Source: DATBFG01 sp036558645 | Lineage (GTDB): Bacteria; Acidobacteriota; Terriglobia; Terriglobales; Acidobacteriaceae | DNA: 33,062 nt | NCBI GenBank assembly: GCA_036558645.1 | Contig: DATBFG010000018.1 | Location: forward strand, 1 to 33,062 | Reading direction: 5' to 3' | In this document: one piece after another, positions 1 through 7,760 of the stretch | How positions within the stretch are numbered: the first letter of the stretch is position 1 | How the letters are laid out: every line of letters begins with the position of its first letter | Translations under genes and position numbers: made by a program | Notes under the pieces: generated by a model | The model's input: the letters and a program-made list of their open reading frames with translations, nothing else | The model's database searches: none | Told to the model about the DNA's origin: nothing

Positions 1-555
1 TTTGAGCTCGCGGTTCGCGCCATCCTTGGGCAACAGGTGACCGTCAAGGGGGCGACGACCCTCACAGGAAGGCTGGCGCGCGCGTTTGGGGTAGCTGTTG
101 ACCTACCTAATGGACTTACACACTTATTTCCAACGCCTGAGAAGATGGCTCACTCCGATCTGCAGCGGATCGGTATTCCGCGCTCGCGGGCGAACTGTTT
201 GCGTGCATTGGCCCAAGCCATTACTGACAAGAGGCTCACGTTTTCCGGGGTGGCAAACGCCGACGAATTTCTTAAGGAATTCTGTAGAGTGCCAGGTATC
301 GGCGATTGGACAGCCCAGTACGTCGCCATGCGGGCATTGGGAGAGCCAGATGCTTTTCCGGCAAGTGACCTGGGCCTGCTGCACGCGTCACAAATACGCA
401 CTCCGCGAGAGCTCGAGCGACGTTCGCAGGCATGGCGTCCTTGGCGGGCCTATGCCGCTCTTTACCTCTGGCAGTGTCCACAGCACATCTCCGATTGGAA
501 AGAAAATGATCCTCAACAATCAATCAAAACCTATGCGAGGTTAAGAACAGCGTGA
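1..555 (+). CDS. alkA: DNA-3-methyladenine glycosylase, AlkA-type (5' end missing)
   Basis: Excises alkylated bases (3-methyladenine and similar) from DNA as the first step of base excision repair. The frame is open to the left edge, so the N-terminal part lies outside the window; about 184 residues are visible. The visible part starts FELAVRAILGQQVTVK, the conserved entry to the HhH-GPD glycosylase core. The helix-hairpin-helix is VPGIGDWTAQYVAMRA. It is followed by FPASDLGLL, whose Asp sits where the catalytic Asp of AlkA lies. The stop overlaps the start of the next gene, a methyltransferase, by 4 nt (GTGA), so the two are almost certainly co-transcribed as an alkylation-damage operon. The missing N-terminus could be a plain AlkA domain or an Ada-AlkA fusion; this cannot be told here. 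Confidence 0.9.
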   Translation, partial: FELAVRAILGQQVTVKGATTLTGRLARAFGVAVDLPNGLTHLFPTPEKMAHSDLQRIGIPRSRANCLRALAQAITDKRLTFSGVANADEFLKEFCRVPGIGDWTAQYVAMRALGEPDAFPASDLGLLHASQIRTPRELERRSQAWRPWRAYAALYLWQCPQHISDWKENDPQQSIKTYARLRTA

Positions 556-1067
556 GCAGTCGCAGATCAACAAAAGCTGAAACTCTTTTCTATGCGTACT
601 TGGATTCGCCTATCGGTGCACTTCTCCTCGTAGCAGACGAAAAAGGACTGAGGCGTATCGATTTCCCCCGGAACAACCGCCCCGCTGCACCAGAGCCAGG
701 CTGGATTGAAAATCGGCGCGCGCTAGGCGACGTTATTCGGCAGCTGGAATTTTATTTTGCCGGGAAGCTGGATTCCTTCGATCTGCCCTTGTCTCCTGCG
801 GGTACGGAGTTCCAACAGAAAGTCTGGCAGCACCTGTGCGATATTCCGTATGGAGAAACAATCTCTTATGGCGAACTGGCGAAGCGTATTGGGAATCCAA
901 ACGCATCGCGTGCTGTGGGGCTGGCAAATGGGTCCAATCCGATTCCCATCATTATTCCCTGCCATCGTGTGATCGGAAGCAACGGAAAACTTACCGGCTA
1001 CGGTGGGGGCCTTCCGATCAAAGAGAAATTGCTGGCTCTCGAACGCCGGCAGTTGACCCTGCTTTAG
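552..1067 (+). CDS. ogt: methylated-DNA--[protein]-cysteine S-methyltransferase
   Basis: Transfers the methyl group of O6-methylguanine (or O4-methylthymine) irreversibly onto its own cysteine, a suicide repair protein of the cytoplasm. The 171 residues match the usual Ogt length. An N-terminal ribonuclease-like part (about 1-83) precedes the DNA-binding domain. The active-site motif PCHRVIG lies near residues 136-142, with the acceptor Cys at about 137. The recognition helix region reads SYGELAKRIGNPNASRAVG, and GKLTGYGGGL follows the active site. The GTG start overlaps the stop of the alkA-type gene by 4 nt, indicating translational coupling. No Ada regulatory domain is present in this protein. 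Confidence 0.95.
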   Translation: MSSRRSTKAETLFYAYLDSPIGALLLVADEKGLRRIDFPRNNRPAAPEPGWIENRRALGDVIRQLEFYFAGKLDSFDLPLSPAGTEFQQKVWQHLCDIPYGETISYGELAKRIGNPNASRAVGLANGSNPIPIIIPCHRVIGSNGKLTGYGGGLPIKEKLLALERRQLTLL

Positions 1068-1178
1068 GGCCGGCGACAGGCTGCGCACAATGTTGCCGAG
1101 ACGGCGGCGCTCGGATCGGTTACCATAGATTCACGATCATCGGGTACAAACACTCCTGCTACCCGCATCTAAAAGCCT

Positions 1179-1760
1179 ATGAAGAAACTACTCGCTCTCC
1201 TCGCGATTATGGTGATCAGTTCGTTGAGCATTGCTCAGGCGCCGCCTACGGCTCTCAAGCCACCCAAGGGGTCACAAGTTGCCCTCGTGGTGTTTGAAGA
1301 TCTGCAATGTCCCGATTGCCGTCGCGCGGCACCTTTGGTAGAGCAAGCTTCGAAGACCTATAAGATTCCGGTCGTGCGCCATGATTTCCCTCTGCCGTTC
1401 CATAGCTGGTCGATGGAAGCGGCAACCAATGCACGTTACTTCGACACGATTTCGAAGGAGCTCGGCAATCAATACCGCGACTATATCTTCGAGCACCAGC
1501 CGGAGATCACGCCGCAGAATCTACGTAGCTTCTCGGAGAAGTTTGCAGCGGACCACAAGGTCGACTTGCCCTTTGTAGTCGACCCGCAGGGAAAGCTGGC
1601 AGCTCAGATTAAGGCGGATAAGGATCTAGGAGTACAGGTCGGAATTGAACACACTCCGACGATCTACGTGGTCAGCAACAAGACGCAAGGCAAACCCTTC
1701 GTCGAAGTCGTGGATCGGAGCCAGCTGTTTCAATTGATTGACGCGATGAAACGAGAATAG
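1179..1760 (+). CDS. exported DsbA-like thioredoxin-fold protein
   Basis: A 193-residue protein with a signal peptide (MKKLLALLAIMVISSLSIAQA, cleavage near 19-21), so it acts outside the cytoplasm. The thioredoxin-fold redox motif CPDC is at residues 44-47 after VVFEDLQ. The cis-proline partner loop is GIEHTPTIYVV, with Pro at about 160. A helical insert lies between them, as in the DsbA/Thioredoxin_4 family. It probably oxidises or isomerises disulfides in exported proteins; the substrate is unknown. CPDC differs from the CPHC of E. coli DsbA, so redox potential and direction (oxidase or reductase) cannot be inferred safely. It runs convergently into the gene at 1767, with only 6 nt between the stops. 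Confidence 0.85.
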   Translation: MKKLLALLAIMVISSLSIAQAPPTALKPPKGSQVALVVFEDLQCPDCRRAAPLVEQASKTYKIPVVRHDFPLPFHSWSMEAATNARYFDTISKELGNQYRDYIFEHQPEITPQNLRSFSEKFAADHKVDLPFVVDPQGKLAAQIKADKDLGVQVGIEHTPTIYVVSNKTQGKPFVEVVDRSQLFQLIDAMKRE

Positions 1761-1766
1761 AGGGGA

Positions 1767-2417
1767 TTAGCCTCTTTCGAAGGCGTGTTTCTTGTCGAGT
1801 TCCGCCAGCGCGTTTTGCATTTCTGCCTGAAACTTCTCGCTGTCTGCCATCAGCGCCTGATTTGCGCGAGCGTATCCCTTCTCCAGCGTGAATAGACCGC
1901 TTTTCGCCATCGGGCCAGCTATTTCCAGGATATGCTCCGGAGTTGTTTCCAGGTAAAGAGCTTCTGCAGGGTCGGCCAGCCAGACATTCCCTCCGACAAT
2001 TTTGCTTTGCCAAAAAACCTTGCGCTGAATCGCATGCGCGATTTCCTGGTCGTCCGCCTTACCGAAGACCCAGCGATTGCGCTTGAAGTCGTAGTGCCTG
2101 CTGGAGAAGTGAACGGGCACCAGCTTGCCCGATTTCATGAACTCCAGTTGTCGGCGATCTACTTCCTTACGCAGGGCGTTGATCACTGGAGCTTCCGCAT
2201 CTTTTTCCTCCAGCGACGGCATGATCTCTCGTACTGTGGCAGACAAGTTCACTGCCACAGGCGCGTGCAGGGCTGGTGAATTTTCCAACTGAATGTCAGC
2301 ATGCAATACCCAGAAATCGGCGCCTGAAGTTGATTTGCGAAATGGCCATTCAAAACGAATGAAGAGAGGCAATCCCGTACGAGTTACGTAGATGTTCTTT
2401 TCAAGAGTATCTGGCAT
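1767..2417 (-). CDS. conserved hypothetical protein, 216 residues
   Basis: I do not recognise this family. The protein has no signal peptide or membrane segment and is probably cytoplasmic. The N-terminal 60 residues look beta-rich (GLPLFIRFEWPF, FWVLHADIQLENSP). A charged helical stretch follows (about 65-105, VINALRKEVDRRQLEFMKSG), then a segment rich in aromatic and basic residues (FSSRHYDFKRNRWVFG). The C-terminal 55 residues are strongly helical and charged, ending KKHAFERG. The reading frame is full length, with ATG start and ordinary codon use, so it is a real gene. It lies 78 nt downstream of the DinB-like gene on the same strand and could share its transcript. No function is proposed. 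Confidence 0.7.
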   Translation of the reverse strand: MPDTLEKNIYVTRTGLPLFIRFEWPFRKSTSGADFWVLHADIQLENSPALHAPVAVNLSATVREIMPSLEEKDAEAPVINALRKEVDRRQLEFMKSGKLVPVHFSSRHYDFKRNRWVFGKADDQEIAHAIQRKVFWQSKIVGGNVWLADPAEALYLETTPEHILEIAGPMAKSGLFTLEKGYARANQALMADSEKFQAEMQNALAELDKKHAFERG

Positions 2418-2495
2418 TACTCACGAATTCCCGTGATGAATCAGAGGGATATTTTATTCGCAAGCCGTTCCAACGACAAACAGGGTGTGCAGCCG

Positions 2496-2999
2496 TTAGT
2501 CCTGCGCGCTTCGTTCTTTGACCTGCTCCGAGGTCAACCCGTACAAGGGCGGCGTAGGAACGTCTAGAAGCGCAAGATAGGTGTAAATCTGTCCACGATG
2601 ATGAATCTCGTGCTCTACCATGGATCGCAGCCACTTCCACACAGTAATGCTCTTGCCATCGGGAGTGTGGCACTTGCGGTTCAAGTCCTCCGCGGTGAAC
2701 TTGGCGATGATCCCCACCGTTTCGCTATGCATCCGTTCCATGAAAGCAACAACCTGTTGGAAGCCATCGGCAAGTTCTTTGCTGCAACCCGAATATCGGC
2801 TCGGCTTGTCCTGAATCGTTTCCGCGAACATCCAACGCTCGATGGCCGCTATATGGCGCAATAGATCACCCAAAGTGAACTTACCTTCGCGGAACGTCCA
2901 TTCCAGCTTGTCGGGAGGAATCGCATGTACCACGCGCATGGTTCGTTGATGAACCTTGTCGAGATATTGCAGAAACTGATCTTTGTCGCGGATTTCCAT
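2496..2999 (-). CDS. DinB-family (four-helix bundle) protein
   Basis: A small cytoplasmic protein of the DinB/YfiT metal-binding four-helix fold, whose members include thiol-dependent S-transferases and many uncharacterised proteins. Conserved features are LLRHIAAIERWMFAE (first metal His) and EHEIHHRGQIYTYL, which carries the HxxxH pair typical of the family. About 167 residues, the usual length. The frame extends to a TTG at 3011, but the ATG at 2999 (MEIRDKDQF) is the more likely start; neither has a clear ribosome-binding site. The reaction catalysed cannot be predicted from the family alone. Confidence 0.85.
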   Translation of the reverse strand: MEIRDKDQFLQYLDKVHQRTMRVVHAIPPDKLEWTFREGKFTLGDLLRHIAAIERWMFAETIQDKPSRYSGCSKELADGFQQVVAFMERMHSETVGIIAKFTAEDLNRKCHTPDGKSITVWKWLRSMVEHEIHHRGQIYTYLALLDVPTPPLYGLTSEQVKERSAQD

Positions 3000-3133
3000 G
3001 TCTTTGTTCAAATTAGACTTTTCGGACCCATCGCCGGATTCGTGAATTCATCGCCTGCTTTGACTCTGTTTTCAGGCTGAATCCGGACCGTTCGCGTGTT
3101 AGAATTTTCAACATCCCACCGGAGAGCCCAGGT

Positions 3134-3808
3134 TTGATCGAGTTAGCGCCTTCAATTTTATCCGCTGATTTCGCGCACCTCGCGGACCAGGTCCGTAGCG
3201 CAACGGAGGGTGGCGCCACCGTTATTCACGTCGATGTGATGGACGGGCATTTTGTGCCGAACATCACGATTGGCCCTCCCGTTGTGCGCTCTTTACGGAA
3301 GTCTACGGAATTGCCCCTGGACTGCCACTTGATGATCGAGAATCCCGACCAGTACATCCCGGATTTTGCTGATGCGGGCGCGGACTGGGTCTCGGTTCAT
3401 CAGGAAGTTTGCCGGCACCTGGATCGAACGCTGAATCTGATCCGCGGTCATGACATGCTGGCGGGAGTGGTGATCAACCCAGCCACGCCTGTTGAGACAC
3501 TCAGCGAGGTGTTGGATATCGTCGATTACGTACTGGTGATGTCGGTAAACCCGGGCTTTGGCGGGCAGAAGTTTCTGCCTCGCGCGCTTCACAAGATACG
3601 CAAGCTGACCGATTTGAGGGCAGAACGCCGGCTCAATTTCCGTATAGAGGTGGATGGCGGCATCGGGCTTGATACAGTAACCAAAGTCGTTCAAGCCGGG
3701 GCGGAAATTCTGGTGGCAGGCAACGCCGTCTTTGGTCAGGGTGATCCAACTGTTAACGCTCGAAATCTGTTAAAAGCGGCCGCTGAGGCTACCCTGCAGA
3801 AAGTCTAA
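3134..3808 (+). CDS. rpe: ribulose-phosphate 3-epimerase
   Basis: Interconverts D-ribulose 5-phosphate and D-xylulose 5-phosphate in the pentose phosphate pathway (cytoplasm). A complete TIM barrel of 224 residues. Family motifs are IELAPSILSADF at the N-terminus, HVDVMDGHFVPN (metal ligand and catalytic Asp), LDCHLMI, VMSVNPGFGGQKF and FRIEVDGGI (second catalytic Asp). The start is TTG: it is the only start that keeps the conserved N-terminus, and GGAG lies about 10 nt upstream (near 3121). A BamD-like gene follows 55 nt downstream on the same strand. Confidence 0.97.
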   Translation: MIELAPSILSADFAHLADQVRSATEGGATVIHVDVMDGHFVPNITIGPPVVRSLRKSTELPLDCHLMIENPDQYIPDFADAGADWVSVHQEVCRHLDRTLNLIRGHDMLAGVVINPATPVETLSEVLDIVDYVLVMSVNPGFGGQKFLPRALHKIRKLTDLRAERRLNFRIEVDGGIGLDTVTKVVQAGAEILVAGNAVFGQGDPTVNARNLLKAAAEATLQKV

Positions 3809-3863
3809 TTCGGGAGCCCGTGTCATCTGGCAGCTGGGTTCTAGGTTATCTCCTGAGGTTCTT

Positions 3864-5360
3864 ATGTTTCGTCGCTCGCAGATCGTGATTCTTTTGGTTG
3901 TGCTGGCCTTGTCGGTCGCATGTACCAATAAGAAAGTAAGCAATCCCCTCGCAGATGTGGGATCAAAGCAGCCCGACAAGGTGCTGTTCGACCGTGCCAT
4001 GGATGCCATGAAGCACAACCGCTTCGAAGTATCGCGGTTGACGCTTCAAACGCTCATCAATACCTACCCGGATTCAGAATACATTGCGCGCGCCAAGCTG
4101 TCGCTGGCGGATTCGTGGTACGCGGAAGGTGGATCTGGAGCTCTTGCTCAGGCGGAAAGCGAATACAAGGACTTCATCACGTTCTTCCCGAACATGCCGG
4201 AAGCCGCTGAGGCACAGCTGAAAATCGCCAACATCCATTACCAGCAAATGGAAAAGCCGGATCGCGATTACACGCACGCGGTTCGCGCCGAAGAAGAATA
4301 TCGAAATCTGATCCTGCAGTTTCCCGATAGCAAGTTGGTGCCGGAGGCAAAACAGCGCCTGCTGGAAGTGCAGGAAGTCCTTGCCGAACGTGAGTTCCGC
4401 GTAGGACGCTTCTATTACATGCGAGGATCTTATCCAGCTGCGATTGCGCGCCTGCGTTCTGTTAACGATAAGTACCCGCTCTACAGCGGAGCGGATGAAG
4501 CGTTGTTCCTTCTCGGCCAGTCCTATGAAGGCGAAGCTGAGACCGTGAGGATGCGCAAGCAGCTCCCTGAAGCTGCGAAGGCATCGATGATCGCGGACTT
4601 CAACAAGCGTGCGTCAGACGCCTATTCAAAGATACTCACGCGTTATCCGCTGATGGAACGCTCCGAAGACGCAAAAGCCCGGCTTGAAGCACTGCATGCG
4701 CCCGTGCCCAAGCCGACGAAAGCAGCCGTCGCACTGAACAAATCTGAAATTGATAGCCGCAATGAGGCCAGCACCTTCGGCAAGCTGATCGGCAATTTTA
4801 GTAAGCACCCCGACGTGACTCAGGCTGCCAAGGTTGGCGATCCCACACTGGTCGATCCAACTCCAGTGAGCGCGACGGATGTGGTGCGCCAGGCCACGCA
4901 GGCGATGCGCGGTGCCTCTGTCGGCTCCGGCAACAACGCTGTGTCGATCGAAGCAGTCGGATCGGGCGCGCCGCCACCCGACGAACCTGCGCCACGGTCA
5001 GATACTCCTCCCGCGCCAGATAACGCCATTACGCCCGGCACCACTCCGGCCCCGCAGCCCGAACAGGCGGCGCCAGCTGCAACTGGTGCGCCTCCAGCAC
5101 CTGGGGAGTTGGTACCTAATGTTCCGGCGGACCCCAACGAGTTGAAGCCGAACGTGCCCACCGATGGGCAGACATTGCCGCCACCGCAACAGGTCAATGA
5201 AATCCAAAATGGAGGGGATGCTTCGTCGCAGGCAGTGTCAACCGACCCGAAAGCGGGCGATCAGGCGGCTGCCGACGACCAGACGCCAGCCGATGATTCG
5301 GCCGTGGCATCGAGCAAGCATAAGAAAAAGAAGGGAATCAAGAAGATCATTCCATTTTAA
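3864..5360 (+). CDS. BamD-like outer-membrane assembly lipoprotein with long C-terminal tail
   Basis: A lipoprotein: the signal MFRRSQIVILLVVLALSVAC ends in a lipobox with the lipidated Cys at residue 20. Residues about 38-275 form TPR-like helical pairs typical of BamD/YfiO (RLTLQTLINTYPDSEY, YKDFITFFPNMPEA, YRNLILQFPDSKLVPEA, YPAAIARLRSVNDKYP). BamD helps insert beta-barrel proteins in the outer membrane as part of the Bam complex. E. coli BamD is about 245 residues; this protein has 498. The extra 200 residues (about 290-498) are Pro/Ala/Asp-rich low complexity, ending in a basic patch (SKHKKKKGIKKIIPF). The tail is probably disordered. It lies just downstream of rpe and is followed by a strong hairpin. 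Other exported TPR proteins are a weaker alternative. Confidence 0.85.
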   Translation: MFRRSQIVILLVVLALSVACTNKKVSNPLADVGSKQPDKVLFDRAMDAMKHNRFEVSRLTLQTLINTYPDSEYIARAKLSLADSWYAEGGSGALAQAESEYKDFITFFPNMPEAAEAQLKIANIHYQQMEKPDRDYTHAVRAEEEYRNLILQFPDSKLVPEAKQRLLEVQEVLAEREFRVGRFYYMRGSYPAAIARLRSVNDKYPLYSGADEALFLLGQSYEGEAETVRMRKQLPEAAKASMIADFNKRASDAYSKILTRYPLMERSEDAKARLEALHAPVPKPTKAAVALNKSEIDSRNEASTFGKLIGNFSKHPDVTQAAKVGDPTLVDPTPVSATDVVRQATQAMRGASVGSGNNAVSIEAVGSGAPPPDEPAPRSDTPPAPDNAITPGTTPAPQPEQAAPAATGAPPAPGELVPNVPADPNELKPNVPTDGQTLPPPQQVNEIQNGGDASSQAVSTDPKAGDQAAADDQTPADDSAVASSKHKKKKGIKKIIPF

Positions 5361-5387
5361 GAAGGGCGGCGTAGCCCGCCGCCCTTC
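5361..5387 (+). terminator. strong 11-bp hairpin after the BamD-like gene
   Basis: A perfect inverted repeat begins directly after the TAA stop: GAAGGGCGGCG (5361-5371), loop TAGCC, CGCCGCCCTTC (5377-5387). No T-run follows, so it is either a Rho-independent terminator lacking the U-tract or an mRNA 3'-end stabiliser. Its position at the gene end supports a role in 3'-end formation. Confidence 0.6.
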
Positions 5388-5516
5388 CCTTGGTCACCTC
5401 AGAGTAACCCAGTCGGGACTGTCCGCTCGTAACCACGTTACTTCCCTATTCTCATTGACTTAGGTGTCAGCGCACGGTACTTTCGCGTTATCTCCCCCTG
5501 AATCAGAGGACCATCC

Positions 5517-7583
5517 TTGGCCAGGAAAATTCTGCTCGCCGACGATAGTGTGACCGCCCAGAACATGGGGCGAAGAATCCTCACAGACGCCGGGTATGAA
5601 GTCACTACCGTGAACAACGGTTCAGCGGCGCTGAAGAAGATCGCCGAGTTGAAGCCGGATCTCATCGTCCTGGACGTATACATGCCGGGCTATGGGGGCC
5701 TGGAGGTCTGTCAAAGGATTCGGGAGAACAAGGAAACGGCACAATTACCCATTCTGCTGACGGTGGGGAAGCTTGAGCCGTTCAAGCCGGATGAGGCGCG
5801 CAGGGTACGCGCTGACGCGTTCATCGTCAAGCCATTCGATCCAAGTGAACTCCTGACCGCCCTCACCAAGCTCGAAGACAGGATCGTTCCCAAGCCCGAG
5901 GCATTCAAGCCGGGCCGCTTTGCGAAGGCGATTGCTGCACTCGAACAGAGCTCATCCGATAGTTTCGGAGACAAGGAAACGGGATGGAAGGATCGCCTGA
6001 ACATTCCGCATCCGCCGGTGAAAAGTTCCGATCCGGAGCCTGAACCAGAACCGGCTCGAAGCATCAAGACCGATCCGGACCGGGAGTTGAAAGATCCTGG
6101 CAAGGGTGCATTTGAGCGTCCAATCCCTGCGGGGCTTCCAGCGGACATTACACCGGAAGAGATTGCTGCGATCACGGCCGCTGCAGCTGCACTGAAGGCG
6201 AAGGATAGTGAAGCCGAATCCGCAGAGGTGAAGGAACATACATCGGCGAACGAAGGCATGCGAACCGCGGAATCGCCGGAGGCGAGTGCGCCCTCGACCG
6301 AACCAGAGACTTCCGCTCAGGAGATTCCTGCAACATTCGCATCGGCGTTTCAAGACCAAGCCGAGCGGGAGCCAGTGGCCGAGGCAGAAGAACAAACGGT
6401 TGCCAAGGCTGAAACTACGGAGACAGTGGAAGTCGCAAAGGCCGAAGAGTCGAAAGCGGAAGAGCCGGTGGTTGCGCCTTCGGCAGCAGCCGAGTCTGTA
6501 CCCAACGAGCCCGTTGTGGACGCGGTTGCAAAGCCGGCTGAGGAAGGCGTGAAACCGGACGTAGACGTAATGGCCGCTATTGCCGCTCTCGGTAACATCA
6601 GCGACGCCGACGATTCGCGCGAGGCTCATGCCGGTACAGAAACCGATAGTGCGAGGTCCGCTCAGGGACCGCGATGGGTTGCAGAGTCGATTTCGGTTTC
6701 CTCCGACGAGTCGACCTTCATCCTGGAACAGGAAATGGAGAAGGCTTATGCGGCATTTGCAGCGGCGGAAGGGGCTCGCGCGGCGATGGCCGCTGGAGGC
6801 TCCTCGACGGACTTCGGAGCGAGCTCGAGTGTCGCTGTGGCCGAAGCTGCTGCGGTGGATGAAGCGCCTGCAAGAGTCGAACAGCCGGAGGAGATGGTCG
6901 CGGCAACCGAGGCAGTTGTCGCGCCAGTAACGGAACAGCAGCGAGAATCTACGAGCGAGCCAGTAGCAGTAGAAGCAGTGGCACAACAGGAAGTTCCCAC
7001 CGTTGCAGATGCTCCGGAGCCGAAGGAAGAAGCCTTCGCGGCTGCCGCAGGGGCGATGGAAGCTGTGAGCGTAGTTACATCGAGTGGGGCTGACACCGCA
7101 GTGGTCGATGCCGGCGAACAGAAACGTGAGTCGGAACTGGCCGCAGCATGGGCGAATTGGAAGCAGATCCGCGAGACGATTCTGCAACCTCAGGCCGCGC
7201 CGCAAGAAACGCAAGAAGCCGCACACTCTAGCGTTGAGCCGGTAGCGCAGGAAGTAGAAGCCTCCAGCGACGGGCCACAGCCAGAGGTGGCAGCAACGCC
7301 AGCGGAAGTCAGCACTCCTCAGGAAGCTGCCGCAACGGCTGCTGAACCCGAAGCTGTTGCCGCAACTTCGGTACCTGAGAGCACGACAGAAACACACGAA
7401 CCGGAAGCTATTGCTGAAGCCACTGAAGTTGTCGCATCTGCAGAAGGCCCTTCAGCCGAAGACAGCTCCAAGCCGGATGAGACTGCGGAAGCCATCTCGA
7501 GTGTCGTGGATGAGATGCTCGCTGAGCTCAAGCCCAAACTGATGAAGGAGCTGAGCAAGAAGCTAAAGAAGGGCAAGCGCTAG
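5517..7583 (+). CDS. receiver-domain protein with very long Ala/Glu-rich tail
   Basis: A 688-residue protein. Residues 1-120 are a canonical CheY-like receiver: the acidic pair D9/D10, the phospho-acceptor D53 in LIVLDVYMPGYGG, and K105 in AFIVKPFDPSE. A histidine kinase probably phosphorylates it; no kinase is in the window. After about residue 150 comes some 500 residues of low complexity rich in Ala, Glu, Val, Pro and Ser, with no DNA-binding, GGDEF or other recognised output domain. The protein ends in a short amphipathic, very basic helix (ELKPKLMKELSKKLKKGKR). The start is TTG at 5517, placing MARKILLADDS at the expected receiver N-terminus; AGAGGA lies 7 nt upstream. The tail may be a disordered scaffold, with the basic terminus contacting nucleic acid or membrane; this is inference. 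Confidence 0.85.
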   Translation: MARKILLADDSVTAQNMGRRILTDAGYEVTTVNNGSAALKKIAELKPDLIVLDVYMPGYGGLEVCQRIRENKETAQLPILLTVGKLEPFKPDEARRVRADAFIVKPFDPSELLTALTKLEDRIVPKPEAFKPGRFAKAIAALEQSSSDSFGDKETGWKDRLNIPHPPVKSSDPEPEPEPARSIKTDPDRELKDPGKGAFERPIPAGLPADITPEEIAAITAAAAALKAKDSEAESAEVKEHTSANEGMRTAESPEASAPSTEPETSAQEIPATFASAFQDQAEREPVAEAEEQTVAKAETTETVEVAKAEESKAEEPVVAPSAAAESVPNEPVVDAVAKPAEEGVKPDVDVMAAIAALGNISDADDSREAHAGTETDSARSAQGPRWVAESISVSSDESTFILEQEMEKAYAAFAAAEGARAAMAAGGSSTDFGASSSVAVAEAAAVDEAPARVEQPEEMVAATEAVVAPVTEQQRESTSEPVAVEAVAQQEVPTVADAPEPKEEAFAAAAGAMEAVSVVTSSGADTAVVDAGEQKRESELAAAWANWKQIRETILQPQAAPQETQEAAHSSVEPVAQEVEASSDGPQPEVAATPAEVSTPQEAAATAAEPEAVAATSVPESTTETHEPEAIAEATEVVASAEGPSAEDSSKPDETAEAISSVVDEMLAELKPKLMKELSKKLKKGKR

Positions 7584-7760
7584 CTCGTTTCTTCTATTCA
7601 GCGGTTTACCTTATTTTCTTCCTTCTCTTTTCCTTGTCTTTATTCCCAGGCGGTTGATTCTCTTCGTTCTCTCTCCAACGCTGTTTCCGGAATGAAGTGC
7701 GTTCTATGCTGAGGGAATATCTGGAGTAGAATTCGCGATAACCTTTCCCAGGAACTTTGT

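Noticed and set aside
5952..7397. 481-codon open frame on the minus strand inside the receiver gene
   Set aside because: It exists because the Ala/Glu-rich tail is written with GCN and GAR codons, which leave few stops in the opposite strand. Its product is a Cys/Arg/Leu/Phe-rich string without domains, and the plus-strand frame has a clear receiver domain.
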